From Palaemon carinicauda (taxonomy: Eukaryota; Arthropoda; Malacostraca; Decapoda; Palaemonidae), in assembly GCF_036898095.1 (NCBI RefSeq), contig NC_090757.1, forward strand, positions 62,717,089 through 62,781,088: 64,000 nucleotides of DNA. The letters are read 5' to 3'. Below the pieces are notes generated by a model. It saw only the letters and a list, made by a program, of their open reading frames with translations, made no database searches and had not been told where the DNA came from. The position numbers were made by a program, and so were the translations under genes. This document shows positions 20,077 to 29,981 of the stretch, piece by piece; position 1 is the first letter of the stretch, and each line of letters begins with the position of its first letter.

Positions 20077-22813
20077 CAGTAATGCCTCACAATACGAAAT
20101 TAATTGTTTCCGGAGTGGCTTTTGTATCGTGATTTTTTTGCATTATGAGTCGCCCTTTCTATGTAAATTGCCTAATTTGTTCAAAACCCTACAAAAATAC
20201 CATATAAAATTTCATCGTAAGGCTAAACTGTACTAAACATAATGAAATACATCCATTTGGTTCATTCAATGCATAGCCTAACTGTTAATAACCTGTAAAT
20301 GAAATGTATAATTAGAACAGATAGTACAGTAATGCAATTATAAATAGAAAATACAGTAACACAAATGTGGAACCTTACCTTTGGAGTGAGACGATGTTCG
20401 AAAGCAAAAATGGCAGGGCAGCAGAGGAGGATGACAAATGGTAGAAAACCTTAACAAGTGGCAGAAAACATAAACATTTAACTTTACGAAACACACTAAT
20501 AAATTGCAAAAAACATTAACGCAACTTTACGAAACACATTAACAAAGGGCAGAAAATATTAACACTTTATGATATACTTAAAATTAAATTTAATCATTTT
20601 TTTTTGCCTTTTTCTAATTTTATATTTTTTCTCTATGTTTTGTATTTTCTAAATTTAATAATTTTCTTCATCACTTCGGCATTCTTTTTATCCTCTTCAG
20701 CTTCCTCTTGGCCTACTAGTATCAAATGCTTCTTTAATAAATATCTATCCAAGGAAGCTTGTTTCTGCCTACTTCTTAAAATGTTCCTGAAATAACTCGG
20801 GCAAACGTCATATACGTAGTAAAGGAGCATGACCTGTAAGAACCTTTTCTGGGTATCTTTTCCACAAAAGCCGCCATTTTATGTTAGCAAGCTAGACACT
20901 TCTAAATTTCTGCCATGGTCATAGGGTCATCCTCTTCCTCGCCACTAGAGAACTGTTCCTGAACTTTGTTCAGTTGCATGGCTTCCAACTCCTTCAGGTC
21001 ATCCATCGTAATCTTTACTTGGTGCTCCTCGAGAAGCTCATTAATGTTGTCCTCATCGACTTCCAGATCCATGGATATCCCGAGTCTAAAAACCTCAGCG
21101 ATCTCATGCTACAGAACAGGTTCAGGATAGTCAACATTTTTGGCTTCGACTTCATCTTGGCCTACATGGAAACCCTCGAAATCTCGTGCGGAGACGGCAT
21201 CAGGCCGCCTCGAAACTTCCCGCTAAGCTATATCAACAAGTCAGGCATATCACAACATCAAAATACTCTGTCCAAAATTCATGTAGGGTGAGGTTTATGC
21301 TGTCAGTGATTTTGAAACATACCTTGAAGAGATATTTTGTATAAAGCTTCTCAAAGTTTGAAATCACTTGCTGGTCGATGAACTGGAGTAGAGGGATGGT
21401 GTTAGGTGGAAGACAGAGAACCTTGATGAAGGAAAACGCTAGGATATCTTCCTAAAGGCCAGGAGGGTGAGCAAGGATACTGTCCAACACCAGGAGGAAT
21501 TTCAGAGGGAAGCACTTCTCTCCCAAATAATTTTTCACAGTCGGGCCGAAACATAGATTTACCCACTCGGTGAACAAGCGTCTTGTTACACAGGCTTTTG
21601 TAGCAGCCCTCCATAACACCGGAAGCTTCTCCTTAATCACTTTGTGGCCTTGAAGGCTCAAGGAGTTTCAGAGCAATACAATCCCCACTGGCATTTGTAC
21701 AGAATGCAAGGGTAAGCTTGTCCTTCATAGGTTTATGCCTGGGTAGCTTCTATTGTTCCACCAGGATGTACGTCCGGCAAGGCATTTTCTTCCAAAAGAG
21801 CCCAGTTTTGACATAGTTAAAGACTTGCTGGGGACTGTAGCCTTCCTGGAGAGTCAACTCATTGAATGTCTTAACAAAAGTTTCGGCCGCTTTCGCGTCC
21901 GAGCTGGCAGCCTCCCAATCCCGCACCACCGAATAAAGCCAGCCCATCTCTCAAATTTTTCAAACTACCCCCGAGAAACTTTGAGCTCTGGGGTTGCCTG
22001 CTTCGATGTCATTTCTCCTGCGTTGTCTTTGGCCTGAGCACGCACGAGATCACCAAAAATAGCGCTGGCCTTCAGGCAGATTATCGTCTCGGTGATCGTA
22101 TCTCCAGCTATTTCTTTATCCTTAATCCAAAATAAAAGCAGTCTCTTGATCTCATCATGGTCATGGCTCCTCTTGCTGGAGAAAACAGTCGCACCCTTGG
22201 AAGGTGTTGCTGCTTTGATAGCTTACTTGGGTTTAAGTATGGTTCCTATTGTTGACAGAATTCGACCGAACTCCTTACCAATCACACTTAACTGCATGCC
22301 AGCCTCATACTTAATTATCTCAAGCTTCATCTCCATAGCAAGCATCCTCTTCTTCTTTCCCTGCACATCCGCAACTTTCTAGGGACCCATGGCTAATAAC
22401 GTGAAAGTTGAATAATGCAACACGATACAGTTCAGTAACTAAAGCATGAAAGCAAAATTACCTGCACGAATTTAATGTGAACAATAGCACTGCCGAAATT
22501 AAATGATCGAGGGATGCCGATACGTAGATGCATGATGGGATAGATGCTGACCAATAGGAGAGCAGGATTTTATGGCAGTAACTAGTATCCGAATAGGGAG
22601 ATAATCAATGGGAGTGTGGGAGGAAGGCGGCGAGTTTACAGGTGGCAATGTGCGAATTTTAAAATTTATCTCTGCGGAGGTCAGGCTCTCGTACCATACC
22701 TAATTTTGTAGCATGAAAGACTTTTCGCAATATGAGTCAGAAAAATCTTTGAATCTCATTTCGCAGCTTGAATTTTTCTTATGTAGAAGCTTTTGTATCA
22801 AGAGGCATTACTG
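20077..22813 (-). mobile_element. Tigger2: complete Tigger/pogo element with degenerate transposase
   Basis: Ends CAGTAATGCCTC (20077) and GAGGCATTACTG (22813) are inverted, and TA flanks both sides (20075-20076, 22814-22815). Length 2737 bp. Subterminal parts also match in inverted orientation. Transposase is on the minus strand. It is inserted inside the terminal repeat of Tigger1, three bases from its end. Confidence 0.88.
20633..22391 (-). pseudogene. Tigger2 transposase, multiply frameshifted
   Basis: N-terminus near 22391: KKKRMLAMEMKLEIIK, YEAGMQLSVIGKEFGR, the CENP-B-like helix-turn-helix. The DDE domain (21947-21750) has EGYSPQQVFNYVKTGLFWKKM, where DETGLFW is degraded. Positions 21661-21402 include the LLVLDSILAHPPG remnant of the second catalytic block. 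C-terminus 20830-20633: FRNILRSRQKQASLDRYLLK. Many stops between blocks. It would have bound the element ends and moved it by cut and paste. Confidence 0.82.
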
Positions 22814-22932
22814 TACTGTACTATATAACCAAAAAATTAATGCTGAATCCTGGAATGGTGCAAAATGGGTTCATGCCATATAAATACTACAGTGCATGTT
22901 AAAGTTGATATTAAAAAGTTGGATGGATTATA

Positions 22933-23087
22933 CAGTAATACCTCCATACAAAAACAATTTGTTCCAGAGTGGCTTTCGTATCATGATTTTTTCATATAAT
23001 AAGGGCAGTTTTACATGTAAATCGCTTAATTCTTTCTAAGCCCTACAAAAACACAGTAAATCTTATAATAAAGCTATAACTACAATG
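22933..23087 (+). mobile_element. Tigger-type left-end fragment
   Basis: TA at 22931-22932 then CAGTAATACCTCCATAC, followed by about 140 bp matching the Tigger2 left subterminal region (ttccagagtggctttcgtatc). Cut off by DIRS family C sequence at about 23088. A matching right-end fragment occurs at 45659-45772. Confidence 0.7.
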
Positions 23088-23545
23088 AAAAGGGATTTTG
23101 ACAAAGGAAAAATCTATTTCTGGGCGAGGGACCTGTGTCGCCCAGTGAAATGCTCCTTATAGCACCATTTCTAAGGTATAAATACTGCTAAATATACCAG
23201 AGAAAAAGTTGCATGGAATGCCAGGAATATACCCAGCTCGCTCACCCTTATAGGGTGTCGGTATAGTAACTGGGGCGTGTTAAAACCACTTCCAGAGGTC
23301 CCTTACCAATTAGTCTTCTCCTTCCTTGATATCCCACTATACTACGAGGTGCCGTTCTACATCCGACTACTGCCCGCTCCTACGGCTACTGCCCTCTACC
23401 ACCACTACCACCCATGCACCTCCCATCATTCCTAATAGCACCCCAAGCTTGGGCCTGCCTAGGGTGAGGAAAAAGGGGGTGGGTTCACTGGGCGACACAG
23501 GTCCCTCGCCCAGAAATAGATGTTTCCTTTGTCAAAATCCCTTTT
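23088..23545. repeat. Solo right-end unit of a DIRS family C element
   Basis: Begins AAAAGGGATTTTGAC and ends GTCAAAATCCCTTTT, the inverted-ended unit found at the 3' end of each family C copy (31416-31830, 37943-38663). It is more diverged from those than they are from each other. No ORF is attached on its left; it abuts the left repeat of C1 directly, giving a right-repeat/left-repeat junction. Confidence 0.7.
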
Positions 23546-23830
23546 CTGGGCGAGAGACCCGTGCCGCCCAGTGAAATGCTCCTTTAGCACCATTTCTAAG
23601 GTATATAACTGCTATATATTACCAGAGAACAAATTGCATAGGAATGCCAGGTTGAACCCAGCTCGCTCACCTACATAAGGTGTCGATATAATACTGGGGC
23701 GTGATAATTCACAACCAGAGGCCTCGCACCATTTAGATATCTCCTGTCAAAATCCCCGAATAGCGAGGTGCTGTTCAACATCCTACTACTACTAGCAATC
23801 CCACGCCAGTGACGTCACTCCTTTCATAGC
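23542..23830 (+). repeat. Left terminal inverted repeat of DIRS C1
   Basis: Reverse complement of about 31510-31800, sharing the gtgacgtcactcc core, which is itself palindromic and CRE-like. The outermost bases read ttttctgggcgagagacc, intermediate between the two end types seen in the ICR. Confidence 0.8.
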
Positions 23831-25040
23831 ACGCAGCTTGCTAGCCGTATTTTGCCTTGTGTGTGAATTTCGCTGGTTTTTTTCTGGATTTACCTCAAGA
23901 TGTCCGACTCCACTGTCACTACATCTAAGTTAAGTACCAGATCTATGAGTTTTGAGATTTTGGAGGGGGCCTTGCCCCTTTTTGTTTATATTATTCAGCT
24001 TTATTATTCACGACCTTGCGTGGGTCTCTCATGGCGCTCGGCTCCCTCCTCTCTCTCTCTCTCGTTCGTTCTTAACGATTTTCAATAAGTCCTCCATACT
24101 GATTGTTTCTCGTTATGAACCTTATGGATAGCCACGGTTCACACACCGCATTAATTTTATATTGTCCTGTTTTTATGATAACAGTTATTACATATACGTG
24201 TGCATATTTTCGGTAGGTTGGCATGCCTGATTGCCTTCGGCGTTCTATTCCACATATTATTACTTGGATTTTTTACGTTCGCATGCCACGGACTTGCTTA
24301 TCATTTTAACGTCATTCGTTTGGTTGCATTAGTTCGAGGGGCTTTCATGAGTCAGATATTACATTTTAGTTTTCATTTTGTTAGCACTTCACTGACTCTG
24401 TGTTATGTTGGTAGCCCTGCCTACTCCCAGCCCCGTCAGGCTTGGTTTTCTCCTGTCTCATGTTCGCTCCCTCGTTTGTTTTACTATTGATGTATAGCTA
24501 ATTTTATTATTATTATTATCATCCAGCATGCCTTCCTATCTTATTTTACCATGTGTTATGTTTATTATAGTGTTATTAGTCTTTCTGCGTGATCATATCA
24601 ATCGTGGGTCTGGCAGGTTGGTATACCTGCTATCGCCCCACTCCTAGCCTCCTCCCGCCGATACCCCACCCCAGGGTTCCCTCCCTCTCTTTCTCCCGAT
24701 CGAGTTTGAGTTACTTTATAGCGCTATGTACCCCTCCCGAGGGTTTCCGCTTTGCACGGGCGGTTACCGTTGATCTGTGAGGCATACTATTATTATATAT
24801 ACATTAACGTACATTACTTACTCTTTCCACTACTCTACCCGGTTGTAGTCGTTTTCTTTCCGTCGCTCGTTTGGCCAACGATTGGCGGGAAGTTTTCGGC
24901 TCGGTCCGTGGTACCTCGTTATGTTATTTTACTTATTTTATTAAGTTTTGTACGTGCTACTCCCTCTCGGTCCCGCACGTCACGGACCCATTTAAGATCC
25001 CTTCCCCCTCTCTAGTGTCACGCACCTCACGGACCTCATA

Positions 25041-25041
25041 T

Positions 25042-25104
<63 letters not shown>
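25041..25104. repeat. (TA)n microsatellite
   Basis: An uninterrupted TA run of about 32 units in the C1 leader. Confidence 0.95.
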
Positions 25105-25109
<5 letters not shown>

Positions 25110-25365
25110 AAAGACTTTCACTACGGGATCCCCGGAACTAGCTTTTATTCATTACCATCCGGTCGAGTTGTTTAGTTGAGCCCCGAAGCCAACGTTATGC
25201 ATTATTACTTGGATTCCCTTTATATTTTAATCACATATATCTATTATATACGATCCTAGTTCTCGACCTTGCCTTCCATCTTTGATATGATCACGTTTAC
25301 GGTCTGACTTAATTTAATTTAATAATTTTACAATCAAATAGATCTGTTATTTTGATTTTTTAAAC

Positions 25366-25710
25366 ACCAGGGCCCCCGGGGGGTCACCTATTTTACCTTC
25401 ATTCAATTTTTAAGGCATTTATATATGAATAGTTTTTATCATGTATTTGATATATGACTTATTTAGCACCCCGGGGTCCCCTATTTGCCTTCATTCAATA
25501 TATTCAAGGCATTTATATGAATAGTTTTATCATGTGTTGGATATATATATATATAGAATTGCAGCACCCGGGCCCCCGTGCCCTTCATTTGCTTCCATTC
25601 AAGATAATTATAGCTATATATATTAAAATTTATCATCATGATATTAACTTTTATAATATTTAAGCACCGGGGCCTCCGGCCCCTAATTGCTTTCCTTTAA
25701 GATACTCATG
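25366..25710 (+). repeat. Four ~100-bp tandem repeats before the C1 gag acceptor
   Basis: Units start with a CACCCGGGGCCCC-like GC block at about 25366, 25466, 25563 and 25664, each followed by TTGCCTTCATTCAA-like and TTATCAT-like stretches. The array ends 17 bp before the acceptor, so it probably forms the intron's branch/polypyrimidine region. Confidence 0.75.
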
Positions 25711-25727
25711 TATCTTTTATCTTACAG

Positions 25728-25898
25728 ACTGTCCGCTGTGCGATGACGGCATGTGCCGCTGTTCTCCACCAACCCTGCGGCCATGATGTGTGTCGTTCGC
25801 ACGCTCACTGCTCTCTTCAAGTGGATGACCTAGCTGTTTGGCATCCGGAAAATTGTGTAGTCTGCTACAAATTGACCTCCACTCTAACATCTGACTCG
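25728..25898 (+). CDS. Gag exon of DIRS C1 with N-terminal Cys/His cluster
   Basis: Preceded by acceptor cttacag and followed by donor gtgagtg, both phase 0. Reads TVRCAMTAC, then PCGHDVCRSHAHC, then a W-H-P-E-N-C-x-x-C block. The spacing matches the family A N-terminus (C-x4-C, CGH-x2-C, W-D-P-x-x-C-x-x-C), so this is a shared zinc-binding-type module. In family A the module is continuous with the rest of gag; in C1 an intron (25899-26093) follows it. Confidence 0.72.
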
Positions 25899-26093
25899 GT
25901 GAGTGCATTTACATTAATACAGACTTGTGGGGAGTTATAATTTATTTTAATGTTCTCTTTTAATCTTTTTATTATTTTAAGGCCACAGTCCTCTGGACTT
26001 CCCGCATGCCTTTTACGTGCCTACGAAGTCCTTGGACTTCTCCACTTTTTCTTTGGCACTTTTATTCCTCGCTAATAGTCTGTTCTCTTTCAG
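25899..26093 (+). other. Phase-0 intron within DIRS C1 gag (195 bp)
   Basis: Donor CG|GTGAGT, acceptor TGTTCTCTTTCAG with a pyrimidine-rich tract. Both exons stay in the same frame across it. The exons are short and family-conserved while the intron is not similar to family A sequence. Confidence 0.7.
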
Positions 26094-28147
26094 AGCACCC
26101 AGCTTGAAAAGGACACAGCCTGAGCTACCCTCAAGATCTGGATTGGCGGGTTCGCCCGCAACGTGAAGGCCAAACAGCCTTATATCCTTTCTGAGGAATG
26201 GTGTTCCCGCCTCTACCCCAATGCTAAAACATCGGCTGCGGTCCCCAAAGAGCTGGCGGACCCGATCATCGAGCGCATTGAATCTCTTCTTCTGGCCCCG
26301 GACCAAGGGGAGACGGGCGGCACCCTAACTGAGGACGTCGCTACCCTCAACCTCGATGTGGAACCCATGGCTCTGGATGATCCCGACGCAGGTAGGGACG
26401 TAGGTGAGTCAGGTGGTTCCCGGGCTAAGGTTCCTCTCCCTAGCCCGGCTTTCTCTTCTACTTCCAAACACTCTTCTTTTCAAGGTTTTCCGGGGACAAC
26501 CGGGACTGATCTCAGCTCCCGGCCTGTTTCCCCCAAAGTGAAGGCTCATCGTAAGCCTTTATATAAGACTCACAAGTCTTCCCAAGACCACAAGCCTTCG
26601 AGATCATCATCCTCGAAGGCTAAATCCTCCTCCACCAGAGTCTCTCAAGACCCAATTGCTGTGCCCTCAACCTCTCAAGGAGTAGTCTCCGTTCCGGCAC
26701 CTGTTCCCCCCCAGGCGGGATCATTTAACGTGGAGGATTTTTCTGAGAAACTGTTTGCTCGTTTTGAGTCGATGCTATCGTCTCATACGAAGCAATCGCA
26801 AGAGAGGATAGCTTCTGTAGTACAAGGCCTCATGAGCTTGGGGCTACCACAACCACAACAGCAATACCCCATCCCGACACCTCCAAGCTTCCTCCTTTCA
26901 ATAAGAATAACCCTTGGAGGTTAGCATTGCATGCCCCCTTCTCGGAGGGTATGCTGTCAATCGAGGGTTTCGGTACTCGGCCTCTTACGGATTACGAAAT
27001 GTACCAGCCGGGTCTTGAATTACCCTTCCCCGGCTACGCTCGCCTCATGGAAGAGGCTCTAATCCGTTTAGATAAGGTCCCAAAGGAAACTGTTATTTTT
27101 CCTAAGGAACAGGCACAGTCTGTCTTGGTCCGAGTGTTCAATGAGTGGGACTGCTTGAACACAATGCTTACGGCCTACAAAAGTTCGTATACTGTACTAT
27201 GTTTGTGGCCGACGACCAGACCCCTACACCATGTGCGACCAAGATCTTAGAGTCGGTCTTCCAGGCTATCAAAGACGAGAAGCCTTTACCCCAACTCAGG
27301 GAGACCGACTTAACCTCCCTTCTCTTTCCGGGAGACAGTGAATGTTGGCGGAATGCCCCAGCTACCTTTTTCAGTAGGTAAGTTGAGCCCGGACTGTGCC
27401 TCGATGCAGTTCAGCGAACGGCTTCCCAAACTCCCGGAGTTTCTTATTAAATTAGAATTTGATTCTAGGTGCAGATTCGGCAGGTCTCTCAATTCGGTTG
27501 CCCTTTCCGAATTGACCGTCGCCACTTACAACGAGGAGGACCTCCTTAAGGTCCTCACTAAGTCATTACTGCAAAACTTCATGGCTGACGCCTATGATTT
27601 TGCAAACGCCAAGACCCGTTGTCGACGACACGTCCTCTCTGAAGCCACCATTAGGCACGAACCTAATAGGCTCATCAAAGCTCCAGTCTGGGGCCCGGAT
27701 CTTTTCCCGGAGGATTTGGTTAACTCGGTCCTTAGCGAGGCAGCTAGGGCCAACCAAAACCTCAAAGTTAGATGGGGCCTCGTTCCAAAGAGGAAATATG
27801 AGCCTACTGGTACCCCAATCCGAGGTAGGAAGAGATTGAGGCCTTTCCAATCTTCCCAATTCAGGGTTCAACCGGTCTCAGTCCAACCGGCTCCCCAAGG
27901 TCCCCAGCCTTCTACATCAAAGGGCCAACAGCAAGAACAATACGTCCTGGTCCCTCAGTCTCAGATCGCCTCGACTTCCTTCTCCCCCGCCTTTAACCCC
28001 ACTTATGAGGCTCAGGGCTCTTTCCGTGGCTACCAGCGTCACAGGGGTTCCAGGGGTGCCTTTCGTGCCCGAGGTAGCGGAAGGGGTTACCACCGAGGCA
28101 AGTCTTCCCGTGGAAGCAGAGGAGGCAATTCATCCTCCACCCATTGA
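26094..28147 (+). pseudogene. Gag main exon of DIRS C1, broken by a stop and frameshifts
   Basis: Starts in phase with the previous exon but meets TGA at 26121-26123 (TACGA-like context, probably from CGA). After that: WIGGFARN, a Ser/Pro linker (to 26924), then frame changes near 26925, 27180 and 27370. Conserved blocks include EGFGTRPLTDYE, FVADDQTPTP, the ERLPKLPEFL block shared with family A, and an Arg/Gly/Ser-rich nucleic-acid-binding-like tail (28020-28140). Ends TGA at 28145-28147. One nonsense and about three frameshifts; otherwise the protein matches the A2 gag in layout. Confidence 0.8.
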
Positions 28148-28151
28148 TTAG

Positions 28152-29981
28152 CCGCAGGTAAGAGGGAGACTGTACATGTTTCGAGACCGTTGGAAGTTCA
28201 GCGATTGGGCTTCCAGCATTATCTCCAAAGGACTAGAGTGGAGCTGGATACAGGGACCTCCTCCACCGAACAGCTTTTACCAACTGCCAACAGAAGAACT
28301 ACGTTCCTTCACGAAAGATCTGCTACAAAAGAATGCGATCCAAAGCATACGTCGCTTAAGATTTCAAGGACGCTTGTTCAGCGTGCCAAAGAAAGGCTCA
28401 GACAAACGAAGGGTAATCCTGGACCTGTCTCGTTTAAATTCCTTCATTCGTTGCGACAAATTCCATATGCTTATCGTCTTGCAAGTGCGGACCTTACTTC
28501 CCCGTGGGGCCGTCACCACCTCCATCGATCTTACCAATGCCTACTATCACGTTCCAATAGCAAGGCATTTTTGTCCTTTTCTGGGCTTCAAGCTAGGCAA
28601 ACAAGCCTATGCATTCAAAGTGATGCCGTTCGGGCTCAACGTAGCACCCAGAATCTTCACCAAACTAGCAGAGACAGTAATTCAAGAGCTTCGAACTCAG
28701 GGGATACAGGTAGTGGCCTATCTAGACGATTGGCTAATCTGGTCAGACAATGCCCAGAATTACCGCATAGCAACGAACAAAGTCCTCACCTTCCTTCGAC
28801 AACTGGGATTCCAAGTCAACTTCGAGAAATCCCGCCTGGTCCCGGAGACCAAGTTTCAATGGCTAGGACTACAATGGGACCTATGCTCCCATACGTTGTG
28901 CCTCCCCAAAGCCAAAAGAAAGGAGATTGCGAGGAATACAAGACAATTTCTCAGGGAGAAGTTGACCTCCAGAAGGAACCAAGAGAGGATCCTAGGTTCC
29001 TTGCAGTTCGCCTCCGTGAAAGACATCGTTCTAAGGTCCAAACTCAAGGACATAAACAGAATGTGGCGCTCCAGAGCAACCGCAAAACGCCGAGACAGAC
29101 GTGCTCGCCTTCCCCCAATCCTGAGAAAAAGTCTACAGCCTTGGACGAAGATCAAGAATCTCTCCAAGTCGGTTCCCTTACAACATCCGGTCCTGGGACT
29201 CGTCGTTCACACAGACGCCTCCTTAACAGGGTGGGGAGGTTACTCCCAGCACAAGAAAGTCCAAGGGTTATGGTCACCGGTCATCCAACAAATGCACATG
29301 AACGTCCTAGAGGCCATGGCAGTCTTCCTCACTTTAAAACGTCTCAATCCAGCCAGGAATCTCCATATCAGACTGGTTCTCGACAGTGCAGCCATAGTAC
29401 ACTGCCTCAACAGAGGAGGCTCCAGATCAGCCCAAATAAACCACATCATGTTGAAGATTTTCTCCATGGCGGCAATGTACAAGTGGCACCTGTCAGCAGT
29501 CCATCTAGCAGGAGTCCGGAATGTGGTAGCGGACTCACTTTCCCGGACGACTCCGCTAGAGTCAGAATGGTCACTAGACAATCGATCTTTCCAGTGGATA
29601 CTATCTCAAGTCCCGGGTCTCCAGGTGGATCTGTTTGCGACGGAATCCAATCGCAAACTAGATTGTTACGTAGCCCCCAACCTGGACCCTCAGGCTTATG
29701 CCACGGACTCTATGATTCTAGATTGGAATACCTGGAAGACGATTTATCTGTTTCCTCCGGTGAATCTCCTACTGAAAGTTCTGCACAAACTCAGATCCTT
29801 CAAAGGTCAAGTGGCTCTCGTAGCCCCCAACTGGCCCAAGAGCAATTGGTTCCTCTTGTTGCTAGAACTAGGTCTCCGCCCCCGGCGGATTCCCAATCCG
29901 GTGCTAACACAGACAGTACAAACTCGCAATGTGTTCACTTCCTCAAGGATTCTGAATGCCCTAACTTTATGGACTTCATGA
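28152..29981 (+). CDS. Reverse transcriptase-RNase H-Dam-like methyltransferase of DIRS C1, intact
   Basis: Open from just after the gag stop; first ATG at 28176 gives 601 residues. RT: VILDL near 80, motif A TSIDLTNAYYHVP (D118), FKVMPFGLNVAPRIF near 148-161, motif C AYLDDW (D184, D185). RNase H: HTDASLTGWGG (D347), NVLEAMA (E379), LVLDSA (D403), RNVVADSLSR (D453). Residues 484-565 are the Dam-like domain, with VDLFATESN, an FPP motif and VALVAPNWP. It copies element RNA into cDNA. Its frame is +1 relative to gag, so expression needs frameshifting, reinitiation or splicing. It overlaps the YR frame from 28190. Confidence 0.93.
   Translation, partial: PQVRGRLYMFRDRWKFSDWASSIISKGLEWSWIQGPPPPNSFYQLPTEELRSFTKDLLQKNAIQSIRRLRFQGRLFSVPKKGSDKRRVILDLSRLNSFIRCDKFHMLIVLQVRTLLPRGAVTTSIDLTNAYYHVPIARHFCPFLGFKLGKQAYAFKVMPFGLNVAPRIFTKLAETVIQELRTQGIQVVAYLDDWLIWSDNAQNYRIATNKVLTFLRQLGFQVNFEKSRLVPETKFQWLGLQWDLCSHTLCLPKAKRKEIARNTRQFLREKLTSRRNQERILGSLQFASVKDIVLRSKLKDINRMWRSRATAKRRDRRARLPPILRKSLQPWTKIKNLSKSVPLQHPVLGLVVHTDASLTGWGGYSQHKKVQGLWSPVIQQMHMNVLEAMAVFLTLKRLNPARNLHIRLVLDSAAIVHCLNRGGSRSAQINHIMLKIFSMAAMYKWHLSAVHLAGVRNVVADSLSRTTPLESEWSLDNRSFQWILSQVPGLQVDLFATESNRKLDCYVAPNLDPQAYATDSMILDWNTWKTIYLFPPVNLLLKVLHKLRSFKGQVALVAPNWPKSNWFLLLLELGLRPRRIPNPVLTQTVQTRNVFTSSRILNALTLWTS

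Larger units (their letters stand above)
6578..22818 (+). mobile_element. Tigger1: Tigger/pogo DNA transposon split by three younger insertions
   Basis: Left end: TA target (6576-6577) then CAGTAATAC at 6578. Right end: GGTATTA (20070-20076) is interrupted by Tigger2 and completed by CTG at 22816-22818, followed by TA at 22819-22820. The element therefore begins and ends with CAGTAATAC...GTATTACTG flanked by TA. Inserted in it are DIRS-B (6821-14653), a piggyBac-like element (16170-19342 plus TTAA) and Tigger2 (20077-22815). Removing them leaves about 2.5 kb, a normal Tigger length, with a transposase on the plus strand beginning at 14692. It lies in the giant AVL9 intron, antisense to the gene. 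Confidence 0.82.
23831..25727 (+). other. Leader and intron region of DIRS C1
   Basis: No convincing coding frame. Holds C/T-rich sequence, a (TA) run at 25041-25104 and four ~100-bp tandem repeats just before the gag acceptor (cttttatcttacag, ending 25727). The 5' splice donor was not identified. Confidence 0.55.

Noticed and set aside
24000..25700. Host gene exons in the C1 leader
   Set aside because: Short frames only, no splice-consistent conserved peptide, and the segment lies between element ends.
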